Assembly: GCA_905221605.1 (NCBI GenBank)
Contig: CAJNDS010000369.1
Location: 62,001 to 126,000 of the forward strand
Origin: Symbiodinium natans
Taxonomy: Eukaryota; Sar; Dinophyceae; Suessiales; Symbiodiniaceae
Direction: 5' to 3'
DNA length: 64,000 nucleotides
A program made the position numbers and the translations under genes. Shown piece after piece: positions 29,935-39,600 of this stretch; position 1 is the stretch's first letter, and each line of letters opens with the position of its first letter. The notes beneath the pieces were generated by a model that was given only the letters and a program-made list of their open reading frames with translations, did no database searches and was not told where the DNA came from.

Positions 29935-32496
29935 TCACCCGGTGCCGCATGGGACGACACTAGGGCTAGCCGCCAGACGAGCGATAGCCGGGTCCTTGCC
30001 ACAGCCATGCTTGAGACACATCCGAGCACCTTGAGGAATCGCATCCACTCGATGCAGAGCTCCCAACGTAAGATTCCCGCGACAGGAGCAGCCGGGTCTC
30101 AAGGGACGATCCTCAGCGGACTCCTGCACTGGCCGATACTGGCAGGCCGGGTGATCCACAGCACAGGGTCTAGCAACATGCACGATCTTCGAGGTCGCGT
30201 TGTAGAGAAGTTCGAACTCATCAGGATCATCGTTCTCCACCACAGATCCAGTGCTTTGGACCCTCCAAGCAGAGGCCGGTTCTTCCGAAACAGATTCCAC
30301 CGCTGGTGCCTGAACCTTCTCGTCTTCTGAGTCAGACGACGAATCCATTTCCATGGTTGGACCTGGCAGACGCCCGAGAGCAGGAATCGGAGGTGCCTCA
30401 CACGCATCCTCAATGGGAGGAACTGTCACCGCAATGTCGGCTTTAGGAGGAGCTGCACCTCTCATAGCCGGACGTAAGGGCCGAAAGCCTGTAGCGACAG
30501 CGTTCACGATCTTCACCTGGAGCTCCAGAGGCCCGAGGACATCATCACGCCCATACAATTCCGACATGCCAGGCACGCGGTGATGGCCTTGAAGCCGACG
30601 TAGGTTGTCATCAAGTAGCAACTGCTTCGCAAAGGCCAAAAAAGTGACCTTGAGGCTGTGCACGCCGATGAGTGAAAAATCCGGGCGATCCCGAGCTGGC
30701 ACACTCGAGTAGCAATCCGAGAGAAGAGAGCGAATGAGCACGAGACCAGCCTGCCTTGTTAACGGAGCCAGTAGCACAGGAGCTTGCGGGTCCTCCCCAA
30801 GCTCGGCGACCAAGAAGTCGGGCTGGAAGCCAGGGTGCAAGAGTCTGGTGCGCTGCACCGCTGTTTGGAGATGATGCAAGAACTTCTGACCCCAGCCAGA
30901 CGCGCCAACTGGCCTCGCAAGAAAACCACCAGCTAGAGCACCGAACGGCATCGTGCGATTGGTTGTTTTGGTCCGCCTTGCCGCACCAAGAAGCGCATTG
31001 CGAGCACATTGCAATCTTTGGGGCGCAGACCACAGCGCATCGCTCCACCGGAGACTGGCAAAGATGCACACCAGCAACATCCCACACCATAAAATCTGGC
31101 GCGGGGACGTCACATCGGCGAGAACTTGCATTTCCAGCCAGATAACGAACGACAAGGGCAATGGGGCCGTTTCCCGACGCTCAGTAATGGTCGTAGTGCG
31201 TGTGTATGCCATGACCAGCGGTGATGCCAAAGTCTCTCGCAAGGCCGAAAGCACGAGCCTGGAGGCAACGAAGCGGAGCGCTTTGACCATGCTCAGGGCA
31301 GAACCCAAGCGTCCCTTCGTGTGCAAGTGCAAGAAGTCCGCAAGGAACTCGACTGCCGGTTCAAAAGCCACCACCGCCTGAACTTCACAAAACTTCTGCC
31401 AGTGGTTCCACGCGGCAAAGTAAGAAGCCAGGGTCGAAGGAGCATTCATGGCAACCATGCGAGCGATGTGTTCATGGGCCAAAGGGCTCTTTAGCAGATC
31501 CTGGATGAAGATGCTGTAGAGCTGGGCCCCCAATGTGATTTGAATCCAGCGCTGAATCTGGACATTCTTGGCACGTTGGAAAGCATCCCACATAGTTTCC
31601 ACGGGCACTGCAGAAGATGAAGCTGGTGGACAGGGGGGGAAAGAACTGTCAGAGCTGATGTCGACCGCTGTCGCCGTGGAGAAGTCGAAGGACCGCACCA
31701 CGGACTCCCTGCACTTAGGAGCCTTGTAGCGAGGTTGAAGAACGGGAGCAGCAGCCGGCTGAAAATCCTCGCAACGTGCAGACCAGAGTCTATGCCGAGG
31801 CACAGGTAGCCTCGCCGAGTGGCCGCCACGGCCAGAAGGTTCAGCTGGTAGATGTGAAGGAGCCTTGGGAGCGCCTTCAGCAGTCCAACGACTGGTGGGG
31901 CCCGACATCCAGATCGTCCAACGACTGGTGGGGCCCGACATCCAGATCTTATTTTCACGCCCGAGAAAAGGGGAAAATTTGCAAGGTCCGAACAGCTCAA
32001 CCGTAAGAGGTGAAGATGCAGAAGCATTCCCCCGCCCCACACGAGAAGCAACAGAAATGCTTGCCTGTTGTAACACAGTGCTGCAGCAAGAGCGGTTCAC
32101 GTTGTGTGCATAATCAAAAGACACAGAGGCAAAGCAAGGACCTTGTTTCCGGAGTCCGCATGAATGAGGCTCACCAGCAAGCAGCTGAGTAGCCCGAAAG
32201 CTGAGTGCAGACAGAAAGCGATGCAGTGGATCCCAAGAGAGAAAGGCCGAAGCCGACAATCGAACCCGAACCGGGAACAAAACCCCGAAGCAAAACCGAA
32301 GCAAAACCCAAGCCATGAAGCCACTAGGGAGCGACATGACGCGAAGAGCTAGGAAACGGTGAATCTGCATTGCGCTCACGTGCCAAAGTGTTGAAGTGTT
32401 CCTGCAAGGCCGAGATCTGGGCATCCAAAGCCGCGCACTGACCGTCAACATCACGAAGGCATTGACCAAAGGCCATGTCCAAAGAATCATGCCCAC
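29935..32496 (-). CDS. element 2 tyrosine recombinase
   Basis: The frame is open for 853 codons; the true start is unsure because the first 190 or so residues overlap the coiled-coil ORF in another frame. A start near MWDAFQRAKNVQIQRWIQ is attractive. Catalytic boxes: FASLRWSDALW (31023-31062, first Arg), GVHSLKVTFLAFAK (about 30640-30672), QGHHRVPG, and ELYGRDD with the Tyr nucleophile (about 30545). The usual His-x-x-Arg appears as HSLK, so the second Arg of the RHRY set is Lys. A long acidic C-terminal tail ends in two Cys/His pairs (CSCRGN, CLKHGC). The frame is intact. Confidence 0.8.
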   Translation of the reverse strand: MGMILWTWPLVNAFVMLTVSARLWMPRSRPCRNTSTLWHVSAMQIHRFLALRVMSLPSGFMAWVLLRFCFGVLFPVRVRLSASAFLSWDPLHRFLSALSFRATQLLAGEPHSCGLRKQGPCFASVSFDYAHNVNRSCCSTVLQQASISVASRVGRGNASASSPLTVELFGPCKFSPFLGRENKIWMSGPTSRWTIWMSGPTSRWTAEGAPKAPSHLPAEPSGRGGHSARLPVPRHRLWSARCEDFQPAAAPVLQPRYKAPKCRESVVRSFDFSTATAVDISSDSSFPPCPPASSSAVPVETMWDAFQRAKNVQIQRWIQITLGAQLYSIFIQDLLKSPLAHEHIARMVAMNAPSTLASYFAAWNHWQKFCEVQAVVAFEPAVEFLADFLHLHTKGRLGSALSMVKALRFVASRLVLSALRETLASPLVMAYTRTTTITERRETAPLPLSFVIWLEMQVLADVTSPRQILWCGMLLVCIFASLRWSDALWSAPQRLQCARNALLGAARRTKTTNRTMPFGALAGGFLARPVGASGWGQKFLHHLQTAVQRTRLLHPGFQPDFLVAELGEDPQAPVLLAPLTRQAGLVLIRSLLSDCYSSVPARDRPDFSLIGVHSLKVTFLAFAKQLLLDDNLRRLQGHHRVPGMSELYGRDDVLGPLELQVKIVNAVATGFRPLRPAMRGAAPPKADIAVTVPPIEDACEAPPIPALGRLPGPTMEMDSSSDSEDEKVQAPAVESVSEEPASAWRVQSTGSVVENDDPDEFELLYNATSKIVHVARPCAVDHPACQYRPVQESAEDRPLRPGCSCRGNLTLGALHRVDAIPQGARMCLKHGCGKDPAIARLAASPSVVPCGTG

Positions 32497-32827
32497 GAGC
32501 GAAATCAGATGGAATAGACGATTCCATCACAGATGCACGCAAGGACCTTGTGAAGTCATTCCAAGTCTCCGAATTCTCCGCTAGCGAGAGGTTCCGCAAG
32601 CGAAGGTGAACTTCCAACACCTCAAGGCGATCACGTAGGAGTGATTGATCCTGTTGCACACGGGTGATCTTCTCCTGCATGGACAGCAGAAGACTTTGCT
32701 GGGCTTCCAGCGCCGAGATGGCTTTCCAAACATCCGAGAGGTCGGAGTCAGGACGAGGCCGGTGAGCACAATCTGAACTGGACTTGCTGGAGTTGAACCG
32801 CAAGCAAACTTGACGTGGGCAATCCAT
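32324..32827 (-). CDS. element 2 coiled-coil ORF
   Basis: The ATG at 32827 (MDCPRQVCLRFN) gives about 167 residues. A coiled coil (VWKAISALEAQQSLLLSMQE, then LLRDRLEVLEVHLRLRNLSL) and a second helical stretch (ALDAQISALQEHFNTLARER) follow. It is the counterpart of the ORFs at 37134-37688 and 49703-49969. The function is not known. Confidence 0.55.
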   Translation of the reverse strand: MDCPRQVCLRFNSSKSSSDCAHRPRPDSDLSDVWKAISALEAQQSLLLSMQEKITRVQQDQSLLRDRLEVLEVHLRLRNLSLAENSETWNDFTRSLRASVMESSIPSDFARGHDSLDMAFGQCLRDVDGQCAALDAQISALQEHFNTLARERNADSPFPSSSRHVAP

Positions 32828-33298
32828 GATGCAGCCAGGCAAACTAAGTCAGCGACCTCCGGGAAAAATTAGTGAACTATTGGAAACGAGAAGACAGCGG
32901 TGCACAAGGAGCCAAAACATGGGCCAGAAAAGCATGCATGCAAGGCGCAGCCCACGTGCAGTGATAGTGAACTCACCACATGGCAGCGAAACGTGCAAGA
33001 ACACGCAATGAGCTCAATCTTGGAATGCAAAGACTGAAGACGCACAAGAAGCACCGGACATAAGAAACATGTCAAAGCTTCATGCAGCAGTGCCAGACGT
33101 GAGCGAATGCGAATGCTCAAAGCACTGACAGCGTCCTTGTAAGTCACAAGAGATCAGCCACTCAGAGTGGTATTTTGCACCAGCAAGCCAGTACCGTGCG
33201 AGAGCTGCCTCCCAGCCACTCACAATAGCTTACTTTATAGTACGTTTGCAAAAGAATGCACTAACCGCTTAAGCTGTCAGAACACAAGAGCTGCAACA

Positions 33299-34162
33299 TC
33301 AGTCAAGCGATTCCAGTAAGCGCTCGGCAGAAGAAGAAGCCGGAGCATCAGATGCCGGGTACTCCTGGTTCACTGGATCGTCCAAAAAATCAGGAGGAGC
33401 AGCTCGACTCACAGGAATGTAGCGCGTCGTAACCACATGGATGCCACCAGGAGCGTTTCGCGATGCAGGACGAGACACGGCGCCCACAGTAAAACTGTCC
33501 AAAGGTGAAGTGCCTGTGCCCGAGCGATTGTTGACTTCCAAGGGAGCGTCCCTGAACGAAGAGCCAAGACGAGCTGAAGCTTGCATGGCCCTCCCCAAAT
33601 TCTGCAACCTGAGAACGAGTCCAGAATCTGCAGTAGGCGTAGCAGAAGTACAAGAACCTGCCGAAACACTGGAAGCAGTGGTAGCTGAAGCCATAACCGA
33701 AGATTCTGACGCCGGTGAGGGCACCTCTTCAACGCGCAGCATGACACGATTTGCAGACCAAACAGAGTCGCCGATCTCGACATTGATGTCCACAGTTGGT
33801 TGCAGGTGTTGCGAAAGAACACCGACAAGGTCCATCTCAAGAGCGGAAGGAGACCGGCGATGACCAGATAACTCCAGAGGTGCAGTGTCAGCGGAGCCGC
33901 GCCTGGTCATGGCCCTGACGCTGAGCAAGAGAGCCAGCGTGTAAAGGAGCATCACTCGCGGATCATTGCCACGTAAAGCTATGACAGTCACAAGACGTAG
34001 CAAGGAATAGTGCGATCTAGCAAAGCAGTGTACAGCCACCGATGTAGCCTGCCAAAGCTTGCGCGAAGAAGGAGCCAGAAAATCCCAAATCACGGATGAG
34101 GTCTGTGCAGAAAGCAGAGTTGCCAAGTCAGACGTGGGATTGACGAAAACCCAAGCAGACAT
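33299..34162 (-). CDS. element 2 accessory ORF, unrecognised
   Basis: The ATG at 34162 gives 287 residues. It has a hydrophobic N-terminal third (VMLLYTLALLLSV at about residues 80-92, a possible membrane segment), then a Ser/Ala-rich middle and an acidic C-terminus. No family was recognised. It occupies the place held by the ADP-ribosyltransferase-like ORF and helical ORFs in element 3. Codon use is even and there is no stop over 288 codons, but coding status rests on length alone. Confidence 0.4.
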   Translation of the reverse strand: MSAWVFVNPTSDLATLLSAQTSSVIWDFLAPSSRKLWQATSVAVHCFARSHYSLLRLVTVIALRGNDPRVMLLYTLALLLSVRAMTRRGSADTAPLELSGHRRSPSALEMDLVGVLSQHLQPTVDINVEIGDSVWSANRVMLRVEEVPSPASESSVMASATTASSVSAGSCTSATPTADSGLVLRLQNLGRAMQASARLGSSFRDAPLEVNNRSGTGTSPLDSFTVGAVSRPASRNAPGGIHVVTTRYIPVSRAAPPDFLDDPVNQEYPASDAPASSSAERLLESLD

Positions 34163-34225
34163 GCACAGTCCAAGTCGCCAGGACCTATGGCTCAAGAGAG
34201 ATCACAGGATCTCCTCACCTACGAA

Positions 34226-34431
34226 GTGACACAAAACCGGATTCACCGGAAAGTAAGCTTGAACAGCTGACAGCTTCAAATGAAAGCGAAATGCCGAGCT
34301 TGCAAATTTCGTTTCCTAAAACAGGAAAACGGTTCAGCAAGGTAAACTCGGAAATCAGTTCGCAGAAAAAAACATTGAAGCATGTCTTCCGGGCTTCAGA
34401 CCCCAAACAGCCGCGTTAGAAACACAAGCCG
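34226..34431 (-). repeat. element 2 left split repeat
   Basis: This 206-bp copy of 23541-23746 is the 5' end of element 2 on the minus strand. I saw no difference between the copies. Confidence 0.9.
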
Positions 34432-34989
34432 CACATAGGTGCTATGGCAAACTGTGTAAACTGTGGCCAAAGAAGCTGCAAAGGTCCTAAGCACTTGCCA
34501 TTAGAGCTTCCGAAAACGAGGTCAGTAATCGCAAACACGATTTGCAAAACATGATGTCAAATCATCTCGTAGAAAGCACCTTCTACAGAACTCTGCAGCC
34601 GTGATCGAACCACGAGCTACATTCCTTGAAGACTGAGCGCAGCAGGTTGACACATCGTACTGTCGAGTTGCAGTTTGCTACAGAGAGCCAACTGAAGACA
34701 ACAGGCATGTGAGCAGTGGCTGCTGGAACAGTCAAGCTTCATCCTTTCAGGAAAGACAGCAGCTGGAACTCCGTGGTACCCAGATATACTGCCGGTGCCA
34801 TGACCGGCAGCAAGGATGTTGCCGCGAACATCCGCAAATGCTTCCACGAGCCGCACGCAAGCTTTTCACATCGCCTTATTTTCACTCTGAAAAGTTACCG
34901 CTCGATTAGCAAGCATCCCCACTGCGAGCAGAGGAACGCATCTTCACGAGCGCGCGCGCGCGCACCTGAATTTTTTGCTGTTTCAAGCC
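34432..34989 (-). other. element 1 spacer between recombinase and Gag
   Basis: This lies between the recombinase stop and the nested element 2, and originally continued to the Gag ATG at 23134. A (CG)n run lies at about 34950-34962. No supported ORF was seen. It may hold a promoter or translation signal for Gag. Confidence 0.5.
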
Positions 34990-37003
34990 TCACTTCTCGA
35001 GGCGCTTGTCCAGGTGGTGCAAAAGCGAGCCAGTGTCTCGGATGGGCTTAGCCATCGTACACTGCTTGCACTTCCAATGCTTGCTGTGCACTCTTCCAGA
35101 GAAGGGAACAAAACCTTTTGCCGGCCGACCGCAAAGCATCTTGCTGTCTGGCGTCGCACCTCGGGCCCTTGCGTGGATTGATTTTGTCTTAGGGTTCTGG
35201 AAGAGATCCAGGTCTACCCCTATGGTTGCACGCGGGGCCTGCACCTCGAAGCCTCGGAGGAATCCATCATAATCAACCGGCTCCTCGGATGAGCCTGATG
35301 ATTCACTGTCGCTAGAAGACTCCAATGAACCTGACTCGCACACACGATCTGGGCTCACGCCACCGAAGACTGCATCTTCCTCGGCCTCCCCGGCAACCTC
35401 AAGCTCACCTTCCTGGAAACCGGGAGCTCGACCCAAACTTAACGCTGAAGCCCCCCCTTCAGAAAGGGCTGCCTCGTCGGGCGCCGTGTCATTTGCAGGG
35501 CCAGCGATGCTGAAGGACGGTGCAAAGGACGGCTGGAAGGTGGGACGAAAAGCAAAACTACTCGGGAAATCGTCATGCGACTCAGCGCGCTCCCTGATCA
35601 TGCCACTGCGGGTCAAGTCTGGAAGGAAGACCCCCACTCTGATCGATTTCAAGCATGCACACAAATCTCTCAACGGGCCCGCCTGCACATCGCGACCATA
35701 TGCTTCGGAAGTTTTGCCCTTAGCCCCCAGTGAGTGATGGCCAAGAACGAGGATGGTACGGTCCCCGTAATTTGCCTTTGTCACCCACGAAAGTGTTGTG
35801 GCTTTCGCCCATCAGCGCCTTGAGGATGCCATTCAGCCACCTTGTGGTTTCAGCAGCATCCACCGCATCACCGGACCAAGTGTAATCGCTGGCGAAACGA
35901 GGCAACAGCGGGCCTCTGAAACCCTTCTCAAAGTCAAACCCAACATCTTTGGCAGCCTGAATCAAAGCAAGCCCCCAAGGCTGGGAGGCGAGCCCCTGGA
36001 TCGGAGCCACCAGTATGAGGACAGCACTGGGTCCACTGGTAATGCGACGACTTTTGTGCTCGTATGTATGTGCTTCGATATACCCTTCTGCCCCGGTTAT
36101 GTCCAGGTAAACCTTGAACAGATTGCGCAAATCGGACACTCGGGCTCGAGCATACAGCTGAAACAACATAACTCCGAGCGCATATCGATCAAAACGGTCC
36201 AAACGGCCCCCGATCAAGGCCTCTTCAAGATGCTTCACCTCCTTCACAGTCAAGGTCCGTGAGCGGTGGGCATCCCGGAGCCGGATGTTGGCAAACCTCA
36301 TCGTCCCTTTGAACCACGGGTGTGAAGTCACATCATCACTCACCTGAAACCCCAACACAAAGCGACAAAAATTCAAGGAGCTTGCAAAATCCCGGATGGC
36401 ACTCTTCTTGTTACCCGAAATAGCATCCTTGAGATAACTCCGGATCTTTTCAATTGAGAAGGGGAAAGCATCGCACCCATTGTCCGACGCCCAATGCACG
36501 TATTTCCCGATGCAGCGGACTCTTTTCAGAAGAGTACTTGTTGCCTTGCCCTCAAACGTCTCAGACACAAGCTCGGCACCATCACACGCACTCCCCGCAA
36601 GCGTCTGGCCCAATGAAGATGCACTGGTATCATGCAACAACACACACAACCATCGCCGCACAACTGCTTCCCTGTCCAATGACTGCTTGACCCCTGGTTC
36701 AAGACGAGCCTTGCGAAGGACCTGGTCAAACACAGGCGGTAAGGAACCTGTTGCAGGCACAGAAAGTGGTACTCTCTTAGCGGCTTTGAGTTGATAAGCA
36801 GATACCGGCCACTGTGGTATATTAGGTCTTGGCATGGGCACACGTAGAGGCTGGGCGAATGGAACTGACGTATGCACCTCAAAAACGCCCTTGAAAGGTG
36901 GCTTCTCCCAAGGCATCAATTCAACACTCCGGGCACCTGAAAAACCAGCTTCCTCGATTGCTCTGTCAAGGTCAAAATCAGCTGGTCTTTTGCGATTTGA
37001 CAT
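34990..37003 (-). CDS. element 1 tyrosine recombinase, frameshifted
   Basis: The ATG at 37003 (MSNRKRPADFDLDRAIEE) opens a frame running to 35720. It has the first catalytic box RARVSDLR near 36140 and a Lys-bearing strand (YEHKSRR). The rest is in another frame (35784-34990): KATTLSWVTKANYGDRTILV, LGHHSLG, and SEAYGRD with the nucleophile Tyr near 35700. Compared with the other two recombinases in the window, the HSLK box just before KATTLSW is missing or scrambled at about 35800, and the frame shifts there. The C-terminal tail is acidic and ends in a Cys/His cluster (KHWKCKQC). A decayed gene is the likeliest reading. Confidence 0.75.
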
Positions 37004-37133
37004 GTTGCGCAGTGTACCGTAGTGAAAAAGTATCTCAGGCAGCTGCACACCAGTATTGAAGTTGAGGCTGACACTTGAGGCTGACACTCCCCCCCCCCCC
37101 GTGCACAGGAAGACTCAAGGCAGAGCTGGCGGC

Positions 37134-37688
37134 CTAGTCCTCGTGGAGGGACTGCCACTGAACGTGAGGGAAGGTTCTCTGCAACGCCACAACAAGAAAC
37201 TGAAAACAGCTCTGGTTATGCAACACCCGCTCCGTCAAGGTTTCAATGGCTGGAGCAGGATGCACAAGGCGTGGCTGCAAGCGGGCAGAAGCACGAATGT
37301 GGGCCTCTTGCAAAGGGGCGATCTGATCACGCAAGGCACTAACTTCTGCACGCAAAGCCTCGACCTCAAGATGGTATGCACTCAAATCACCCTGAAAGAC
37401 AGCTATCTGATGCCGCAGGGGCTCAACCTGGGCAACCTCACGCTGAAGCTCTTGAAGAACGCGATCCGCTGTGTCCATCCACCAGAGATCACTCTGGCTT
37501 GCACGCCCTCTAAGAGGGAAACTTGTTGAAAGGATCGGGCCTGTTGACAAGCGGAGCCGTTGCGCCTTCAAGCCCAGGTTAGACAAAAATTTTTCTGTGC
37601 ACCTTACTCGAACCGAGGTGCTGCAGATATCACATGTTGTTTCACAAAACATGACATCTGCATTCAAGAAAATGGGCTCGTGCTTCAC
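37134..37688 (-). CDS. element 1 first ORF, coiled coil
   Basis: This is a frame of up to 184 residues whose first ATG lies in repeat A1. From about residue 70 it is a heptad-rich coiled coil (VLQELQREVAQVEPLRHQIA, then LEVEALRAEVSALRDQIAPL). Elements 2 and 3 have a similar short coiled-coil ORF ahead of the recombinase. The role is unknown; oligomerisation with Gag or RNA packaging is conceivable. A downstream ATG (MDTADRVLQ, about 37482) may be the true start. Confidence 0.55.
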   Translation of the reverse strand: MKHEPIFLNADVMFCETTCDICSTSVRVRCTEKFLSNLGLKAQRLRLSTGPILSTSFPLRGRASQSDLWWMDTADRVLQELQREVAQVEPLRHQIAVFQGDLSAYHLEVEALRAEVSALRDQIAPLQEAHIRASARLQPRLVHPAPAIETLTERVLHNQSCFQFLVVALQRTFPHVQWQSLHED

Positions 37689-37856
37689 TTGCCATTTTAA
37701 ATGTCATGATGCGTGCATGTGTGTGCATCACAAATGGACACGTCCCGTTTTAAAACAAGACACCGCAAATGCAACCACAAATTTTTCCCCAAGAAAAATT
37801 TCGTGACACAGCCACAGAAATAAATAATGCCTTGTCCATCGCGATGGAAGGCCGTC
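37581..37856 (-). repeat. element 1 split repeat A1
   Basis: It matches 17455-17725 and 16857-17128 with few differences, including an extra TAAA. It is the left (5' on the minus strand) repeat of element 1 and supplies the first ATG of the coiled-coil ORF. Confidence 0.85.
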
Positions 37857-39600
37857 GTCTACATAGGCATTGGTTTGTTAAGTGTTTTCGGGACAGTACG
37901 GCATTTTCGGCTTCTGGGATTGGTTTTAAGGACAGTACAGCACTTTGCAGGCCTGAGGCGCTAAGAACTCTACACGGTCCCTAGAAAACCAAACTTTGTA
38001 AGAGGACCTGTCCGCACAGGCCTCCAGAATTTTATAGGGACAGTACAGCACTTTGAAGGCGTAAGGTGCTGAAATTGTTGTACTGTCCCTAACACCCAAT
38101 CTTTGGAAGAGACCTGGTTGTACAGGCCCCAGTAATAGTTTTGTAGGTTGTTTAGAGAGTACAGCCTGAACAGCAAGCAAACGAATCAATCATATTCAAC
38201 TATGTTTAAGGACCGTGATTTAGAGATTAAGGTTCATCGAATTGATTCAGTTAAGGGCCTACTAATTCAATTCATTTATTTGACCCTTCAGTAAAGAAAT
38301 TAAGCCATTGGAATCCCTTAACTAAGTCAACGTCAACAAACTGAAAACCTGAGTTGAATAAGGTGCCTTTTGTAATCCACTAGTTTAACTCATTTACTTA
38401 ACCCTTCAGGAACCAATTCACCTGTTGAAATTTTGTCACTTAAGTTAGCTTTAGCAACAAAACCTTTAGTTAAATTAGGCACTGTATTGTTAACGAGAAC
38501 AAAGAAAACAAGTATGAACATACTTTAGTTAATCGAATAACGCTTAAATGAGGCAATGCGACCAGGTTGCCGAACAAGTATACTTTAATTGATGGGTTGA
38601 AAACCCTAAACCCTAAACCCTAAACCCTAAACCCTAAACCCTAAACCCTAAACTAGCTTTACAGCCATGATTCAGTTAGTCCGGTTCAGAGTGAATTAAA
38701 TAAAGGATCGCAATCTAGCTAGTTCAATGTATTTACTTCACCCTTAAATTAAAACATCGATTAAGGCTTTAATTCTAGGGGATGCCTATTTACTTATTCC
38801 GTTTTAAACAAATTAAATCAAACAAACTATGTTTTACCACATCATGATTGAATTCATTCATTTCATTGATGTCCCTGAGTTAACGGTCTACTAATTCACA
38901 TGAATTGATTTGACCATTGAATAAATACATTCTGCCCGTGGATTTCATTAACTGAGCTGAAAATACGTACTTACTAACTTCTTCATTGAACTCACTTAGT
39001 CAATGGTCTCCTACACTTGTGTCATGTCCTTAACACGTCAGAAAACTAATCAAACTATTGACACTACTTCAATTAACATAATCTCAAGAAGCAACAAGCC
39101 CTTCGTTAAATTCAGTACTCTGTGTGTGTGTGCGAAAACAACGAACATATTGTAGCAAATTTGATTCATGCTTAAATGAAGCAAAATTAGATCAAGTTCC
39201 CAAAACAAGTGTGTTTACTGAAAGTAGCACGCTAGAACATTTAATTAATCTCACTAGTGGATCATTAAATTGAGTGAATTGACTACTTCGAGGTGGGTGA
39301 AAACATCACTTAATCTAATTCAGATTAAGTATTGACGAAACTTTCGCCCACGTGCATGGCAGCATCATCGACTCGATGGTCCTTGTAAAAACTTCTGGCA
39401 TGCAGAAAAGTTAACTTCTGCAGTAAAACCGAAGCGGGGAGGAGGGGTAGCATATAATACATATCACACATACATGCATGCATGCATACATGGTCCACCA
39501 TACACACATGTACAGTCTCACGAGATCGTAGATAGTATGGAGTACACGGTTTCAGGACTCAGTGTGACTCTTGCCTTCTTTTTCCCAACTCTTCTCGCCC
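37857..39600. other. hairpin repeat family, then AT-rich DNA with one heptamer array
   Basis: Bases 37857-38165 continue the GGGACAGTAC hairpin repeat interrupted by element 1. Bases 38170-39350 are AT-rich and carry diverged repeats of TTTACTTAACCCTTCAG and ACTAATTCAATT type. Seven CCCTAAA units lie at 38603-38653. No gene was seen. Confidence 0.55.

Larger units (their letters stand above)
23182..34431 (-). mobile_element. element 2: complete tyrosine-recombinase retrotransposon nested in element 1
   Basis: Minus-strand order is B2 copy (34431-34226), accessory ORF, coiled-coil ORF, recombinase, Gag, Pol, A2 (24067-23747), B1 (23746-23541), a 37-bp spacer, A1 (23503-23182). The total is about 11.25 kb. 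The 206-bp repeats look identical and the 321-bp repeats differ at one base I noticed (23310 against 23870), so the insertion is young. The circle-type junction (CTCAAACGGCTTGTG on minus) is contiguous. No target duplication is present: the flanks share a single C. All main ORFs are open, so this copy could be functional. Confidence 0.9.
16544..37856 (-). mobile_element. element 1: tyrosine-recombinase retrotransposon with split direct repeats
   Basis: Minus-strand order is A1 (37856-37581), coiled-coil ORF, recombinase, Gag, Pol, B1 (18035-17726), A2 (17725-17455), B2 (17438-17129), A3 (17128-16857), B3 (16840-16544). Without nested element 2 it is about 10.1 kb. Split direct repeats of this kind define PAT/Ngaro-type DIRS-order elements. 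The flanking hairpin repeat joins cleanly when the element is removed (GAGGGCCT to GTCTACATAGGC, matching GAGGGTCTGTCTGCATAGG at 16335), with no target duplication. The recombinase is damaged by a frameshift, so this copy is probably inactive. Confidence 0.85.

Noticed and set aside
24080-32842. Plus-strand frames of 100-200 residues opposite element 2 genes
   Set aside because: No motifs; they are shadows of the minus-strand Pol, Gag and recombinase.
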